Positions 1 to 8,150 of a DNA stretch of 64,000 nt are shown piece after piece. The stretch's first letter is position 1, and each line of letters starts with the position of its first letter. Where the stretch lies: positions 62,001 to 126,000 of the forward strand of contig NZ_KB907214.1 in the NCBI RefSeq assembly GCF_000381885.1. The letters are read 5' to 3'. Position numbers and translations under genes: made by a program. The stretch is from Actinomadura atramentaria DSM 43919 (GTDB lineage Bacteria > Actinomycetota > Actinomycetes > Streptosporangiales > Streptosporangiaceae). The notes under the pieces are model-generated. The model was not told the origin of the DNA, searched no databases, and saw only the letters and a list, made by a program, of their open reading frames with translations.

Positions 1-1
1 G

Positions 2-2305
2 GACTCCGGCGCGCCATCGGCGTGGGCGTGGACGGAAGCGCTCCGAACCGTCGCGGCCGACGCCCCGCCGCCCGAGGGCCCGGACGGAACCGCGCTCGGC
101 CCGCTGCTGGCCGAATCCCCCGAGCCCGTCCGAACCGACCCGGCGGCGGGCCGCTTCCGGCTCCACCGCGCGGTGTGGCAGTGGCTGACGGACGCCGCGC
201 GGGAACGTCCGGTCGCCGTGCTGCTGGACGACCTCCACTGGGCGGACGCCGCGACCCTCGCGCTGCTCGACGCGGCCGCGACCGCCCCGGACGCCCCCGT
301 CCTCCTGGTCACGACGTTCCGCGCCGAGGAATCCGAACGCCTCACCGGAACCCTCGCCGCGCTGGCCCGCCGGTCACCGCTCCGGCTCCCGTTGCGCGGC
401 CTTCCGGTGGACTCGGTCGCGCGGCTCGTCGCCGCACTGACCACGGCGGGTGGCGCAGCCCCGGCGGACGAGACGACGATCGCGGCTCTGGCCGACCGAA
501 CCGGCGGCAATCCGTTCTACGTGCGCGAAAGCGTCCGGCTGCTGAACTCCGAAGGCGCGCTCGTCGCGGTGTCGGAGGTCCCCGAGGGAGTCCGCGACGT
601 GCTGCGGCGGCGGTTGGCGCGGCTGCCGGACGCGGCGGTGGCGGTGCTGCGGGTCGCGGCCCTGGCGGGCGGCGACGTCCGCGCGGATGTGGTGATCGAG
701 GCCGCCGACGCGGACGAGGACGCGGTCCTCGACGCGCTCGACGCGGGGATCATCGCGGGCCTGCTCACCGAGTCCGGGCCGGGCCGGCTGCGCTTCGCGC
801 ACGCGCTCGTCCGGGACACGATGGCGGGCGACCTCGGCCCGCTGCGGCGCGGCCGAACGCACGCGCGCCTCGGCGCGGCGCTGGAACGGCTCGATCCCAA
901 CGACGCGCCCGCGCTCGCGCGCCACTTCCTCGCCGCCGGAACGGCCGCGACGGCGGCGAAGGCCGTCCAGTACGCGGTGCGAGCGGCGGAACTGGCGGAA
1001 GCCAGATACGCGCACGAGACAGCGGTGGAACTGCTCGACGCAGCGCTGGACGCCCACGCGCTCCGCTCCCCGGCCCCCGACGGAGACCTGGACGCCGACC
1101 GCGCCGACCTCCTCGGACGGCTGCTGCGGGCGCGGGTCCGCGCGGGCGACATCACCGGTGCGCGCGCGGCGCGGCAGCTCGCCGTGGACCTGGCCACGGC
1201 AGCGGACCGCGACGATCTCCTGATCGCCGCGTTCACCGCATGGACGGAACCGACCCCCTGGCAGACCCGCCCGTACGGAACGGTCGACGACCAGCTCATC
1301 AGCAGACTGCAACAGCTCCTGGCCCGCGACGACCTGACCGCTGAGACCCGCTGCCGCCTGCTGAACATGTACGCGGCGGAAGTCGCGGGCGCGCGCGACC
1401 CATCGGCCCGCGCCGCCGCGACGGAGGCCAGCGCGCTCGCGGCCGAGCTCGGCGACCCGTTGCTCCAGGCCCTGACGCTCGTAACCCTCTGCCGCGAACT
1501 GCACGGCAGCACCGAGATGCCGGACTTGTCGCGGAAGCTGGTCGCGCTCGGAGAAGAACACGACCTTCCGGTACCGCGCTGGATCGGGCTGCTCACCCTC
1601 GCGCAGGCGTCCGTGGCGAGCGGCCCGGCGGAACCGACGCGGCTGCTCACCGAGGCCGCGGAACTGGCCGAGCGCTACCGGATGCCGGACGCGGCGGCGA
1701 CGACCGAATGCGCGCTGGCCGCGATGGACGCGGCGGAAGGCCGATTCGACGCCGCCGGCCACCGCTACGAGCGCGCCGTCGCCGCGATGGCCCGGCAGGG
1801 CTCCCTGCACGCCGAAGGCTTCCTGTACTTGGCCAGGGCCTCGCTGCTGGTCGCGCAAGGCCGGACCGCGGCTCTGGCGGACGACGCCGACGCCGTCTTC
1901 GCCCAGCTCGGACCGATTTCGGCCGACATCCTGGCCGCCGGGCTCGCCGCCGCCGGACGCGCGGACGACGCCGCGACGATGCTCGCCCACGCACCCCCGA
2001 TCGCCCCCGATTTCTTCTTCACGCTGTTCACGACTTTCCGCGCGCTGACGGTCGTCGCCTTGGGCGACCGCGCGGCCGCCGCACCGCTCTACGACGCGCT
2101 GCTCCCGTACAAGGACGCCGCGCCCGCCGGGTTGGAGAGCCTGTCGATCGCACTGCGGCCGATCCCGCAGACGCTCGGCGAACTCGCGCGTCTGCTCGGC
2201 CGCGAGGACGAGGCCGCGCGCCACTTCGCCGCCGCGCGCGAGACCGGAGACCTCTGGGGAGCCGCGCACTGGATCGAGGAGGCCCGGTCAGCCGCCGGTG
2301 CGTGA
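2..2305 (+). CDS. ATPase-type transcriptional regulator, C-terminal part (5' truncated by window edge)
   Basis: The reading frame is open from base 2 with no start codon, so the gene enters from the left; 767 residues are visible. A Walker-B-like LLDDLHWAD lies near visible residue 73, followed by TTFRAEE and the Arg/Ala-rich helical repeats typical of the AAA ATPase plus TPR part of AfsR/SARP and LAL-type regulators. The P-loop must lie upstream. The C terminus ends in a TPR-like helix without a LuxR helix-turn-helix, so any DNA-binding domain would be N-terminal (BTAD/SARP style), which cannot be seen here. The FAD monooxygenase starts 31 bp downstream in the same direction and is the likeliest target or operon partner. 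Confidence 0.8.
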   Translation, partial: DSGAPSAWAWTEALRTVAADAPPPEGPDGTALGPLLAESPEPVRTDPAAGRFRLHRAVWQWLTDAARERPVAVLLDDLHWADAATLALLDAAATAPDAPVLLVTTFRAEESERLTGTLAALARRSPLRLPLRGLPVDSVARLVAALTTAGGAAPADETTIAALADRTGGNPFYVRESVRLLNSEGALVAVSEVPEGVRDVLRRRLARLPDAAVAVLRVAALAGGDVRADVVIEAADADEDAVLDALDAGIIAGLLTESGPGRLRFAHALVRDTMAGDLGPLRRGRTHARLGAALERLDPNDAPALARHFLAAGTAATAAKAVQYAVRAAELAEARYAHETAVELLDAALDAHALRSPAPDGDLDADRADLLGRLLRARVRAGDITGARAARQLAVDLATAADRDDLLIAAFTAWTEPTPWQTRPYGTVDDQLISRLQQLLARDDLTAETRCRLLNMYAAEVAGARDPSARAAATEASALAAELGDPLLQALTLVTLCRELHGSTEMPDLSRKLVALGEEHDLPVPRWIGLLTLAQASVASGPAEPTRLLTEAAELAERYRMPDAAATTECALAAMDAAEGRFDAAGHRYERAVAAMARQGSLHAEGFLYLARASLLVAQGRTAALADDADAVFAQLGPISADILAAGLAAAGRADDAATMLAHAPPIAPDFFFTLFTTFRALTVVALGDRAAAAPLYDALLPYKDAAPAGLESLSIALRPIPQTLGELARLLGREDEAARHFAAARETGDLWGAAHWIEEARSAAGA

Positions 2306-2336
2306 CCGGTCAGCGGTCCCGCCGAGAGTTCTCGGC

Positions 2337-3503
2337 ATGGCGAACAACGAATTCCCTTCAATCCTCATCTCCGGCGCGAGCGTCGCCGGCCCGGCGCTCG
2401 CGTACTGGCTCGTCCGGTACGGCTTCCCCGTGACGATCGTCGAACGCAACGCCGGCGGGCCGCGCCCCGGCGGCCAGGCCATCGACGTGCGCGGACCGGC
2501 GCTGGAGGTCGCGGAGCGCATGGGCGTCCTCGCGGAGATCCGGGAGCGGGCCGTGCGGATGCGCGGCATGAGCATGGTGGACGCGGACGGCCGCGAGGTG
2601 TACCGCAGCGAGGAGCAGACCCTGACCGGCGGCGACCTGTCCTCGCCGGACGTGGAGATCCTCCGCGACGACCTCGCCGACACGATCATGCGGGCGGCCG
2701 GGAACGGCGTCGAGTACGTCTTCGGCGACTCGATCGCCTCGCTGGACGAGCACGACGGCGGCGTGGACGTCGTCTTCGAGAGCGGCGCGCGCCGCACGTT
2801 CGGCGTCGTCGTCGGAGCGGACGGCCTGCACTCCACGACGCGGCGGATCGCGTTCGGCCCCGAGGAGTCGTTCCTGAACCTCCTCGGCACCTACCTGGCG
2901 GTGTGGACGGCGCCGAACTTCCTCGGCCTGGACCGCTGGCAGGTCTTCCACCAGGTTCCCGACAGCGACTGGGGCGGCGGCGTGATGAGCGTCCGGGACA
3001 ACACCGAGAGCCGCGTCTACCTCGGCTTCCAGCGCGAGACCCCGCTGCGGTACGACTTCCGGGACATCGCCGAGCAGAAGAAGATCATGGCCGACGAGTT
3101 CGCGGGCAAGGGCTGGGTCATCCCGCAGTTCCTCATGCACATGTGGAACGCCCCGGACTTCCACTTCGACGCGATGGCGCAGGTGCGGCTGGATCACTGG
3201 TCGCGCGGCCGCGTCGTCCTGCTCGGGGACGCCGGATACTGCGGGTCGCCGCTGTCGGGGCAGGGCACGAGCATGGCGCTGATCGGCGCGTACGTCCTGG
3301 CCGGCGAACTGCACCGCGCGGGCGGCGACCACGTGCGGGCGTTCGCCGAGTACGAGGCGAAGCTGCGCGACTTCGTCAAGGCGAACCAGGACCTCGCGTA
3401 CATCAACAAGCGCCGGGTGGAAGCCGAGCTGGAAGGCCGCGAGGACCCGGACCTGCCCAACTTCACCGAGGTCGTGAACTCGTACACGGTCGAGGACTAC
3501 TGA
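2337..3503 (+). CDS. FAD-dependent monooxygenase (PHBH/TetX-like flavoprotein)
   Basis: A 388-residue class A flavoprotein monooxygenase. The N terminus has the FAD-binding Rossmann turn in the variant form GASVAGPALA (residues about 9-18) followed by the acidic strand end VER; residues about 291-305 carry LLGDAGYCGSPLSGQG, the GD motif that contacts the FAD ribityl chain. Family members hydroxylate aromatic or polyketide substrates, and some inactivate antibiotics; the substrate here is unknown. An ATG at 2337 preceded by GAGAG with 8 bp spacing was chosen over an upstream GTG-type frame start that overlaps the previous gene. The gene follows the ATPase regulator and converges on the response regulator. 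Confidence 0.85.
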   Translation: MANNEFPSILISGASVAGPALAYWLVRYGFPVTIVERNAGGPRPGGQAIDVRGPALEVAERMGVLAEIRERAVRMRGMSMVDADGREVYRSEEQTLTGGDLSSPDVEILRDDLADTIMRAAGNGVEYVFGDSIASLDEHDGGVDVVFESGARRTFGVVVGADGLHSTTRRIAFGPEESFLNLLGTYLAVWTAPNFLGLDRWQVFHQVPDSDWGGGVMSVRDNTESRVYLGFQRETPLRYDFRDIAEQKKIMADEFAGKGWVIPQFLMHMWNAPDFHFDAMAQVRLDHWSRGRVVLLGDAGYCGSPLSGQGTSMALIGAYVLAGELHRAGGDHVRAFAEYEAKLRDFVKANQDLAYINKRRVEAELEGREDPDLPNFTEVVNSYTVEDY

Positions 3504-3533
3504 CGGGCGTGGGCGACGCGACCGGCCCGCCGC

Positions 3534-4163
3534 CTACACGAGGCGGCGGGCGGCGGCCCACCGGGAGAGTTCGTGGCGGTTGGAGAGCTGGAGCTTGCGC
3601 AGGACGCTGGACACGTGCGTCTCGACGGTCTTCACCGAGATGAACAGCTCCCGTGCGATCTCCTTGTAGGCGTAGCCGCGCGCGATGAGCCGCAGCACCT
3701 CCCGCTCCCGCTGCGTGATCTGGTCCAGCTCGGGATCGGCGGGAGGGGCGTCGGTCGCGGCGAACGCGTCCAGGACGAACCCGGCGAGCCGGGGCGAGAA
3801 GACGGCGTCGCCGTCCGCGACGCGGGCGATGGCGTCGGTCAGCTCCGGCCCCGAGATCGTCTTGGTGACGTAGCCGCGCGCGCCGCCGCGCACGACGCCG
3901 ATGACGTCTTCGGCGGCGTCTGACACCGACAGGGCGAGGAACCGGGAAGGGACCGTTCCGTGCAGCCGGCGCAGCACCTCGATACCGCCGCCTCCGGGCA
4001 GGTGGACGTCGAGCAGCACGACGTCGGGCGTCTCCGCCTTGATGACGGCGACGGCCTCGTCCACGTCGCCCGCCTCGCCGACGATCTCCACGTCGGAGCC
4101 CAGCTCCGCCCGCACGCCCGTGCGGAACATCTGGTGGTCATCGACCAGCACGACCCGATTCAT
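3534..4163 (-). CDS. NarL/LuxR-family response regulator
   Basis: A 209-residue response regulator. The receiver domain shows the acidic pair VDDH (residues 8-9), phospho-acceptor Asp52 in LLDVHLP, and the conserved Lys in GYVTK. The last 65 residues form a LuxR helix-turn-helix (ITQREREVLRLIARG ... VKTVETHVSSVLRKL). Its start codon overlaps the stop of the upstream kinase gene as ATGA, so the pair is translationally coupled. With the PspC kinase it forms a two-component system resembling LiaRS/VraRS systems that sense cell-envelope stress; the probable target is the divergent PspC/LiaF-like operon. Confidence 0.92.
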   Translation of the reverse strand: MNRVVLVDDHQMFRTGVRAELGSDVEIVGEAGDVDEAVAVIKAETPDVVLLDVHLPGGGGIEVLRRLHGTVPSRFLALSVSDAAEDVIGVVRGGARGYVTKTISGPELTDAIARVADGDAVFSPRLAGFVLDAFAATDAPPADPELDQITQREREVLRLIARGYAYKEIARELFISVKTVETHVSSVLRKLQLSNRHELSRWAAARRLV

Positions 4164-5323
4164 GACTTCCTGATCTCCAACCTGACCTCGGTGCCCTCGC
4201 CGGGAGCGGTGCGGACCGAGGCGGTGCCGCCGTTGCGCTCCATACGTCCGATGATGGACCCCCGGACGCCCATCCTGTCGCCGGGGATGGCGTCGAGGTC
4301 GAACCCCTTCCCCCGATCGCGGACGAACACGCTGACCGCGTCGCCCTCGACCTCGGCGTACACCGACACGGGCGCGGCCCCGGAGTACTTCGCCGCGTTC
4401 ACCATCGCCTCGCGCGCCGCCTGCAGCGCCGCCCCGAGCCGGTCGTCGAGCGCGGTGTCCCCGACGACGACGATCTCGATCGGCACGCCGTGCAGGTCCT
4501 CGACCTCGCCGGCCGTCTCCCTGATCGCCGCGGCGAACGTGCGGTCGGGGTCGGCCCGCGGCTGGTACAGCCAGCTCCGCAGCGTCCGTTCCTGCGAGCG
4601 CGCGAGCCGCTGCACCTCGCGCGGGTCGGACGCGTTCCGTTGAATCAGCGTCAGCGTGTGCAGCACCGAGTCGTGGATGTGGGCGGCGAGCTCGGCGCGC
4701 TCCTCGGAGCGGACGCGCTCCTGCCGCTCGGTGTCGAGGTCCTGCCAGAGCCGTACGACCCACGGCGTCGCGATCACGGTGACGCCGGTCAGGATGATCA
4801 GCGTCGCGATCACGACGTACCGGGCCTCGCCCGCGTCCACCTGCCGCGCCACGAACCCGGCGATGCCGCCGATCACCAGGAGCAGCCCGATGACGCTGCG
4901 CAGCCACATCCGCCGCAGCGGCATCATCCAGCGCTGCCGCTGCTCGCGGTCGGCCTGCTGCCACAGGATCGCCGCGCCGATGCCGCCCGCGAGGAACGGC
5001 CAGACCGCCGCCTGCGCGGCGTTCGCGCCCCACGTGAGGCTGGACAGCCCGACGGTGACCGCGCCGTACGCCAGGAGCTGCCCCCAGTCGCGGCCGCCGA
5101 TACGCGTCGGGGCGTCGGTGTCACGCGGGACGAGCAGCCAGAAGGCGCCGTACGCGGCCAAGCCCAGCCCGCCGCCGACCGTCAGCAGCACGAACGCGAC
5201 GCGGACGATGGCCACGTCCACGCCGAGGTGTTCGGCGAGACCGCGCGCCGCCCCGGCCAGCAGCCTGCCGTTGGCCCGTCTTCGCAGGCGGCGGCCGGTG
5301 ACCGCGTCGCTCGTCTCCTCCAT
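4160..5323 (-). CDS. PspC-domain sensor histidine kinase
   Basis: A 387-residue membrane kinase. An N-terminal PspC domain (GRLLAGAARGLAEHLGVD, about residues 17-34) is followed by several hydrophobic segments up to about residue 180, then a HisKA_3 dimerisation helix with the phospho-acceptor His in AAHIHDSVLHTL, then an HATPase domain with the N box EAMVNAAKYSGA and the G box GKGFDLD. This is the actinobacterial PspC-kinase architecture, expected at the inner membrane, passing phosphate to the adjacent NarL-type regulator (4-bp ATGA overlap). The ATG at 5321-5323 was chosen because the PspC homology begins just after it; upstream in-frame sequence is not protein-like. Confidence 0.9.
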   Translation of the reverse strand: MEETSDAVTGRRLRRRANGRLLAGAARGLAEHLGVDVAIVRVAFVLLTVGGGLGLAAYGAFWLLVPRDTDAPTRIGGRDWGQLLAYGAVTVGLSSLTWGANAAQAAVWPFLAGGIGAAILWQQADREQRQRWMMPLRRMWLRSVIGLLLVIGGIAGFVARQVDAGEARYVVIATLIILTGVTVIATPWVVRLWQDLDTERQERVRSEERAELAAHIHDSVLHTLTLIQRNASDPREVQRLARSQERTLRSWLYQPRADPDRTFAAAIRETAGEVEDLHGVPIEIVVVGDTALDDRLGAALQAAREAMVNAAKYSGAAPVSVYAEVEGDAVSVFVRDRGKGFDLDAIPGDRMGVRGSIIGRMERNGGTASVRTAPGEGTEVRLEIRKS

Positions 5324-5496
5324 GACACCGATCGTCACACGTGCGCGCGGGCGAGCGCATCGGGGGACGCACCCCCGGTTCCCTGAGATCAGCCTCAGGG
5401 TCCGGTCAGGGGTGTGCCCGATACCGCCCGGCCGCGTCCGCCCGCCACGATGGACGCATGGCGGACGACCGGCGAACGGACGAGGAGAGGGAGCCC
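5324..5496. promoter_or_regulatory. Divergent promoter region between PspC kinase and PspC/LiaF-like operons
   Basis: This 173-bp gap separates two head-to-head envelope-stress operons and must contain both promoters. I see CCCTGAGATCAGCCTCAGGG, an inverted repeat with CCCTGAG/CTCAGGG arms, at about 5381-5400; it is a plausible regulator site but its role is inferred only from position. Confidence 0.45.
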
Positions 5497-6759
5497 ATGA
5501 ACGCACCCGCGGGCGGGACGGCGGAGGCCGACCCGCAGCCGGCCCCGCGCGAGGGGCGGCTGACGCGCGTTCCGGAGGGGCGAATCCTCGCGGGCGTCTG
5601 CACCGGGCTGAGCGCCCGGACCGGCATCGACGCCGTCGTGTACCGGGTGGCGTTCGGGTTGCTGGTCGTCGCGCAGGGCCAGGGCATCCCGCTCTACATC
5701 GCGGCCTATCTCCTGATGGCGCCCTCGCCCGCAGAGGCGTCGCACGCCGAGCGGATCTTCAAGCGCCGGTTCGACGCGACCACGGTGCTCGCGCTCCTCG
5801 GCGCTTTCTGGTGCGCTGTCGTCGTCGCGGGGCTGGCCGGGTCGGGTTTCTCCGCGAACGCGGTCACGACGCTGACGATCTTCGGGTTGGCACTGCTCGT
5901 CGCGCACTCCCGGGGCGTGGACTTCGCGGCGCTGGCCCGGAGCATGCCCGAGCGGCTGCACGGCCAACCGCCGGAGCCCGCGACGGGTTCCCCGGTGTCG
6001 CTGGACAAGCAGCCCACGACGACGCGGGTTCCGGACGGGATGATCGACCTGGCCGAATACTCGTCGCGGAACGGATACCCCACCGAGCCGGAAGCGCCGG
6101 AAGCCCCGCCCGCGCCGGCGAAGCCGCCGAAGCCGAAGAAGGCGCGCAAGGCGTGGTCGCCGCTCTCCGTCGTCACTCTGTGGATCGCGTTCGCCGTCTG
6201 TGCCGCCGTCTACCCTTTCGCCGACGGCCTTCCGGACGAGCGCACGGTGCTCGTCGTCGGCGGGGCCGCGCTCGCCGTGGTCTCCGTGGGGCTGCTGGCG
6301 GGCGGCTGGATCAGGACACGGGGCCTCGTGCTGGCCGGGGCCCTGCTCACCCTCGCCCTCCTGACGGACACGGTGGTCATGAAGTCGCCCCACGGAATAC
6401 GGATCGGTGACGTCGATTGGAGGCCCGCCACCGTGGCGAGCACGCAGCAGGGATACCACCTGACGGTCGGCACCGGCCGACTCGACCTCACGCGCCTGGC
6501 CGTCGGCAACGGCGAGCGCGTCCGGATCAAGGCGGACGTGGTCATGGGCGCGCTCAAGTTGACGGTGCCGCGCGGCGCGCGGGTGAACCTCACCGCGCGA
6601 CTGCTGGTCGGCGACCTGACGGTCGACCGGCACACCCTCAACGGCCCGAAGATCGACCACACGCAGGTGCTCGAACCGGAGAGCCCGGTCGCCGATCCGC
6701 CGGTGATCGACCTGAACGTCCGGACCGGGCTCGGGGACGTGGAGGTGCGCCGTGGCTGA
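5497..6759 (+). CDS. PspC-domain membrane protein with LiaF-like C-terminal domain
   Basis: 420 residues. An N-terminal PspC domain (VPEGRILAGVCTGLSARTGI, about residues 25-44) is followed by hydrophobic stretches, a Pro/Lys-rich linker near residues 195-215, three more transmembrane segments, and a C-terminal beta-rich region (about residues 310-420) with repeated GxGxLDLT/GDLTVD-type strands like the LiaF C-terminal/DUF4097-type domains. LiaF proteins restrain the LiaS kinase, so a feedback role on the divergent kinase/regulator pair is an inference from architecture and position. The ATG at 5497 has a strong purine-rich site (GGAGAGGGAG) just upstream; an upstream ATG at 5458 has none. The next gene overlaps its end by 8 bp. 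Confidence 0.85.
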   Translation: MNAPAGGTAEADPQPAPREGRLTRVPEGRILAGVCTGLSARTGIDAVVYRVAFGLLVVAQGQGIPLYIAAYLLMAPSPAEASHAERIFKRRFDATTVLALLGAFWCAVVVAGLAGSGFSANAVTTLTIFGLALLVAHSRGVDFAALARSMPERLHGQPPEPATGSPVSLDKQPTTTRVPDGMIDLAEYSSRNGYPTEPEAPEAPPAPAKPPKPKKARKAWSPLSVVTLWIAFAVCAAVYPFADGLPDERTVLVVGGAALAVVSVGLLAGGWIRTRGLVLAGALLTLALLTDTVVMKSPHGIRIGDVDWRPATVASTQQGYHLTVGTGRLDLTRLAVGNGERVRIKADVVMGALKLTVPRGARVNLTARLLVGDLTVDRHTLNGPKIDHTQVLEPESPVADPPVIDLNVRTGLGDVEVRRG

Positions 6760-7003
6760 CCAGAAGCGCCCCGCGCGCCGCTTCGACCCGAGCGCGGTAC
6801 TGGCCGGACTGCTGTTCGGAGCCGCCGCCGCGTTCTTCCTGGTCCTTGGGACGACGGGCCGGTCCCCACTGGACGTCCGAGTGATCGTCGCCTCGGTGTT
6901 CGTCGGTCTCGGCCTGGTGGGAATCGCACGCGCGATCATCCACGTCCGCGACCGCTCACGCCCGTCCGATCAGAAGTCCGCAACCTGTGACCGCTCCCGC
7001 TGA
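6752..7003 (+). CDS. Small two-helix membrane protein of the PspC operon
   Basis: 83 residues, starting with a GTG that overlaps the stop of the PspC/LiaF-like gene by 8 bp, so it is certainly co-translated with it. Two hydrophobic helices (about residues 16-34 and 44-63) flank a short polar loop; both termini are basic. No family was recognised. The extreme C terminus already runs into the first degenerate copy of the downstream tandem repeat, so the last dozen codons may have been added or altered by repeat expansion. Confidence 0.7.
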   Translation: MADQKRPARRFDPSAVLAGLLFGAAAAFFLVLGTTGRSPLDVRVIVASVFVGLGLVGIARAIIHVRDRSRPSDQKSATCDRSR

Positions 7004-7347
7004 GGATCACCCAAGCGGACATCCGCGTCAGTGGCCGCTCGCCCTGAAGACCGCCGGTCAGACACCCGCGTCCGCAGCCGCTCGCGCTGAGGCTCGTCCA
7101 AGCGGACATCCACGTCCGTGGCCGCTCGCCCTAAGGGTCGCCGGTCAGACGCCCGCGTCCGTGACCGTTCACGCTGAGGCTCGTCCAAGCGGACATCCGC
7201 CTTCCTGGCTACTCGGTCTGAGGGCCGCCGGTCAGACACCCGCGTCCGCAGCCTCTCGCGCTAAGGATCGTCCGGTCGGACGCCCGTATCCGCAACGGTC
7301 CCGCTGAGGGTCGCCCGGTCAGACGGCCGCGTAGGTGCCCGCTCGCG
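7000..7347. repeat. Tandem repeat block, 87-bp unit made of two 43-44 bp half-units
   Basis: Units start at 7000, 7087, 7174 and 7261, exactly 87 bp apart; each begins CTGAGG-TCG-CCAAGCGGACATC or a close variant and has an internal related half-unit beginning CTGAAGACCGCCGGTCAGAC. About four units, or eight half-units, are visible and diverge slightly. The block starts inside the last codons of the small membrane protein gene and ends just before the convergent CDO-like gene. All reading frames through it give Arg-rich repeats, so it is probably noncoding; it may act as a terminator-like or variable-number locus. Confidence 0.9.
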
Positions 7348-7362
7348 CGGACGGCTGGCCGG

Positions 7363-7791
7363 TCAGAGTGCGGTGGCGTGGAGGGTGACGGCGTAAGCGG
7401 GGGCCGGGTTGGCGACGACGCGGGCCGATCCGGCGGCGCGGACGCGGACGCCGCTCGGCCGGAGCGGGCGATCCGCGACGCCGTCGTCGGTGAGGGCCGT
7501 CTCGGTCAGCTCGCCCGCGACGAGCACGCAGACCTCCGTCCCGGCCGGTGCCTGCGGGTCGGAGCGGTGGCCGGGCGGGTGAACGGTGATCCAGGTCCGG
7601 ACGCCGGCACGCTCGTCCAGCGGCACGGTGAGCGCGGCGGCGGGGTCGAAGCGGACGGTCGGCCACCAGGCGGCGGGGTCGGCGGCGAGCTCCAAGAGGC
7701 GGGCGGCGAGCACGCCGACCGTCGCGGGCCGGGGCGCGAGGACACGGCCGTGCGGGTCGTCCTGGCCGCGCATGATCAGGTCGGGAACCAT
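7363..7791 (-). CDS. Cysteine-dioxygenase-like cupin protein lacking the metal-binding His motif
   Basis: 142 residues. The order of motifs matches actinobacterial cysteine dioxygenases: LAARLLELAADPAAWWPTVRF at the N terminus, a strand with TWITVHPPGH, then GELTETAL and a final strand TLHATAL. In true members the segment after the first strand carries HDHG (two iron ligands) and a third His lies in an HDV motif; here these positions read DPQAPAG and ARVVAN. I conclude a cupin fold that cannot bind iron in the usual way, so catalysis is unlikely. ATG at 7789-7791 has AAGGA 7-8 bp upstream. It converges on the repeat block and is divergent from the CoxG-like gene. Confidence 0.6.
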   Translation of the reverse strand: MVPDLIMRGQDDPHGRVLAPRPATVGVLAARLLELAADPAAWWPTVRFDPAAALTVPLDERAGVRTWITVHPPGHRSDPQAPAGTEVCVLVAGELTETALTDDGVADRPLRPSGVRVRAAGSARVVANPAPAYAVTLHATAL

Positions 7792-8150
7792 CGGGGGTCC
7801 TTCGTGTACGGCCGCGCGGATGCGGCCGGAAGCCGGAAGAGAGGGCTGGGTCCGGGCGGCGAACGGCGCGCACCGGACGGGACGCTGCGGGGAATCGTCA
7901 GCGGCGACAACACGAAAGACACAGCGCGCTGGCCGCGCGGCGGAGAGCCACGGGGCTGTGGAGGGCGAGGCGCGCTGGCATGGGACCTAGGAGACACGCC
8001 GTTACCGAGGGTTGTCAAACCGATCTCCGGACGATGCCCGGTTATGACCGGTAAGTCGTTCGCCGTTCGTTCCCCGGAGGCGTCTGGCGGCGGGCCGGGG
8101 GACGGTCGTAGGGTCACGGGGCAAGCCCCCTGACGATAAGGACCGAAACG
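7792..8150. promoter_or_regulatory. Divergent intergenic region
   Basis: A 359-bp gap between the CDO-like gene and the CoxG-like gene. No convincing coding sequence is seen. It contains the ribosome-binding site AAGGA (about 8140-8144) of the CoxG-like gene; no clear operator was found. Confidence 0.4.

Noticed and set aside
374-2269. Long minus-strand frame opposite the first regulator gene
   Set aside because: Antisense shadow; the plus-strand frame shows the ATPase motif and normal third-position GC use.
6970-7307. Open frames on both strands across the 87-bp repeats that would encode Arg-rich repeat proteins
   Set aside because: Every frame is open or nearly so because the repeat lacks stops; there is no ribosome-binding site and no plausible fold.
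7000-7347. CRISPR array
   Set aside because: Units are contiguous 43-44/87-bp repeats without unique spacers, and no cas genes are in the window.
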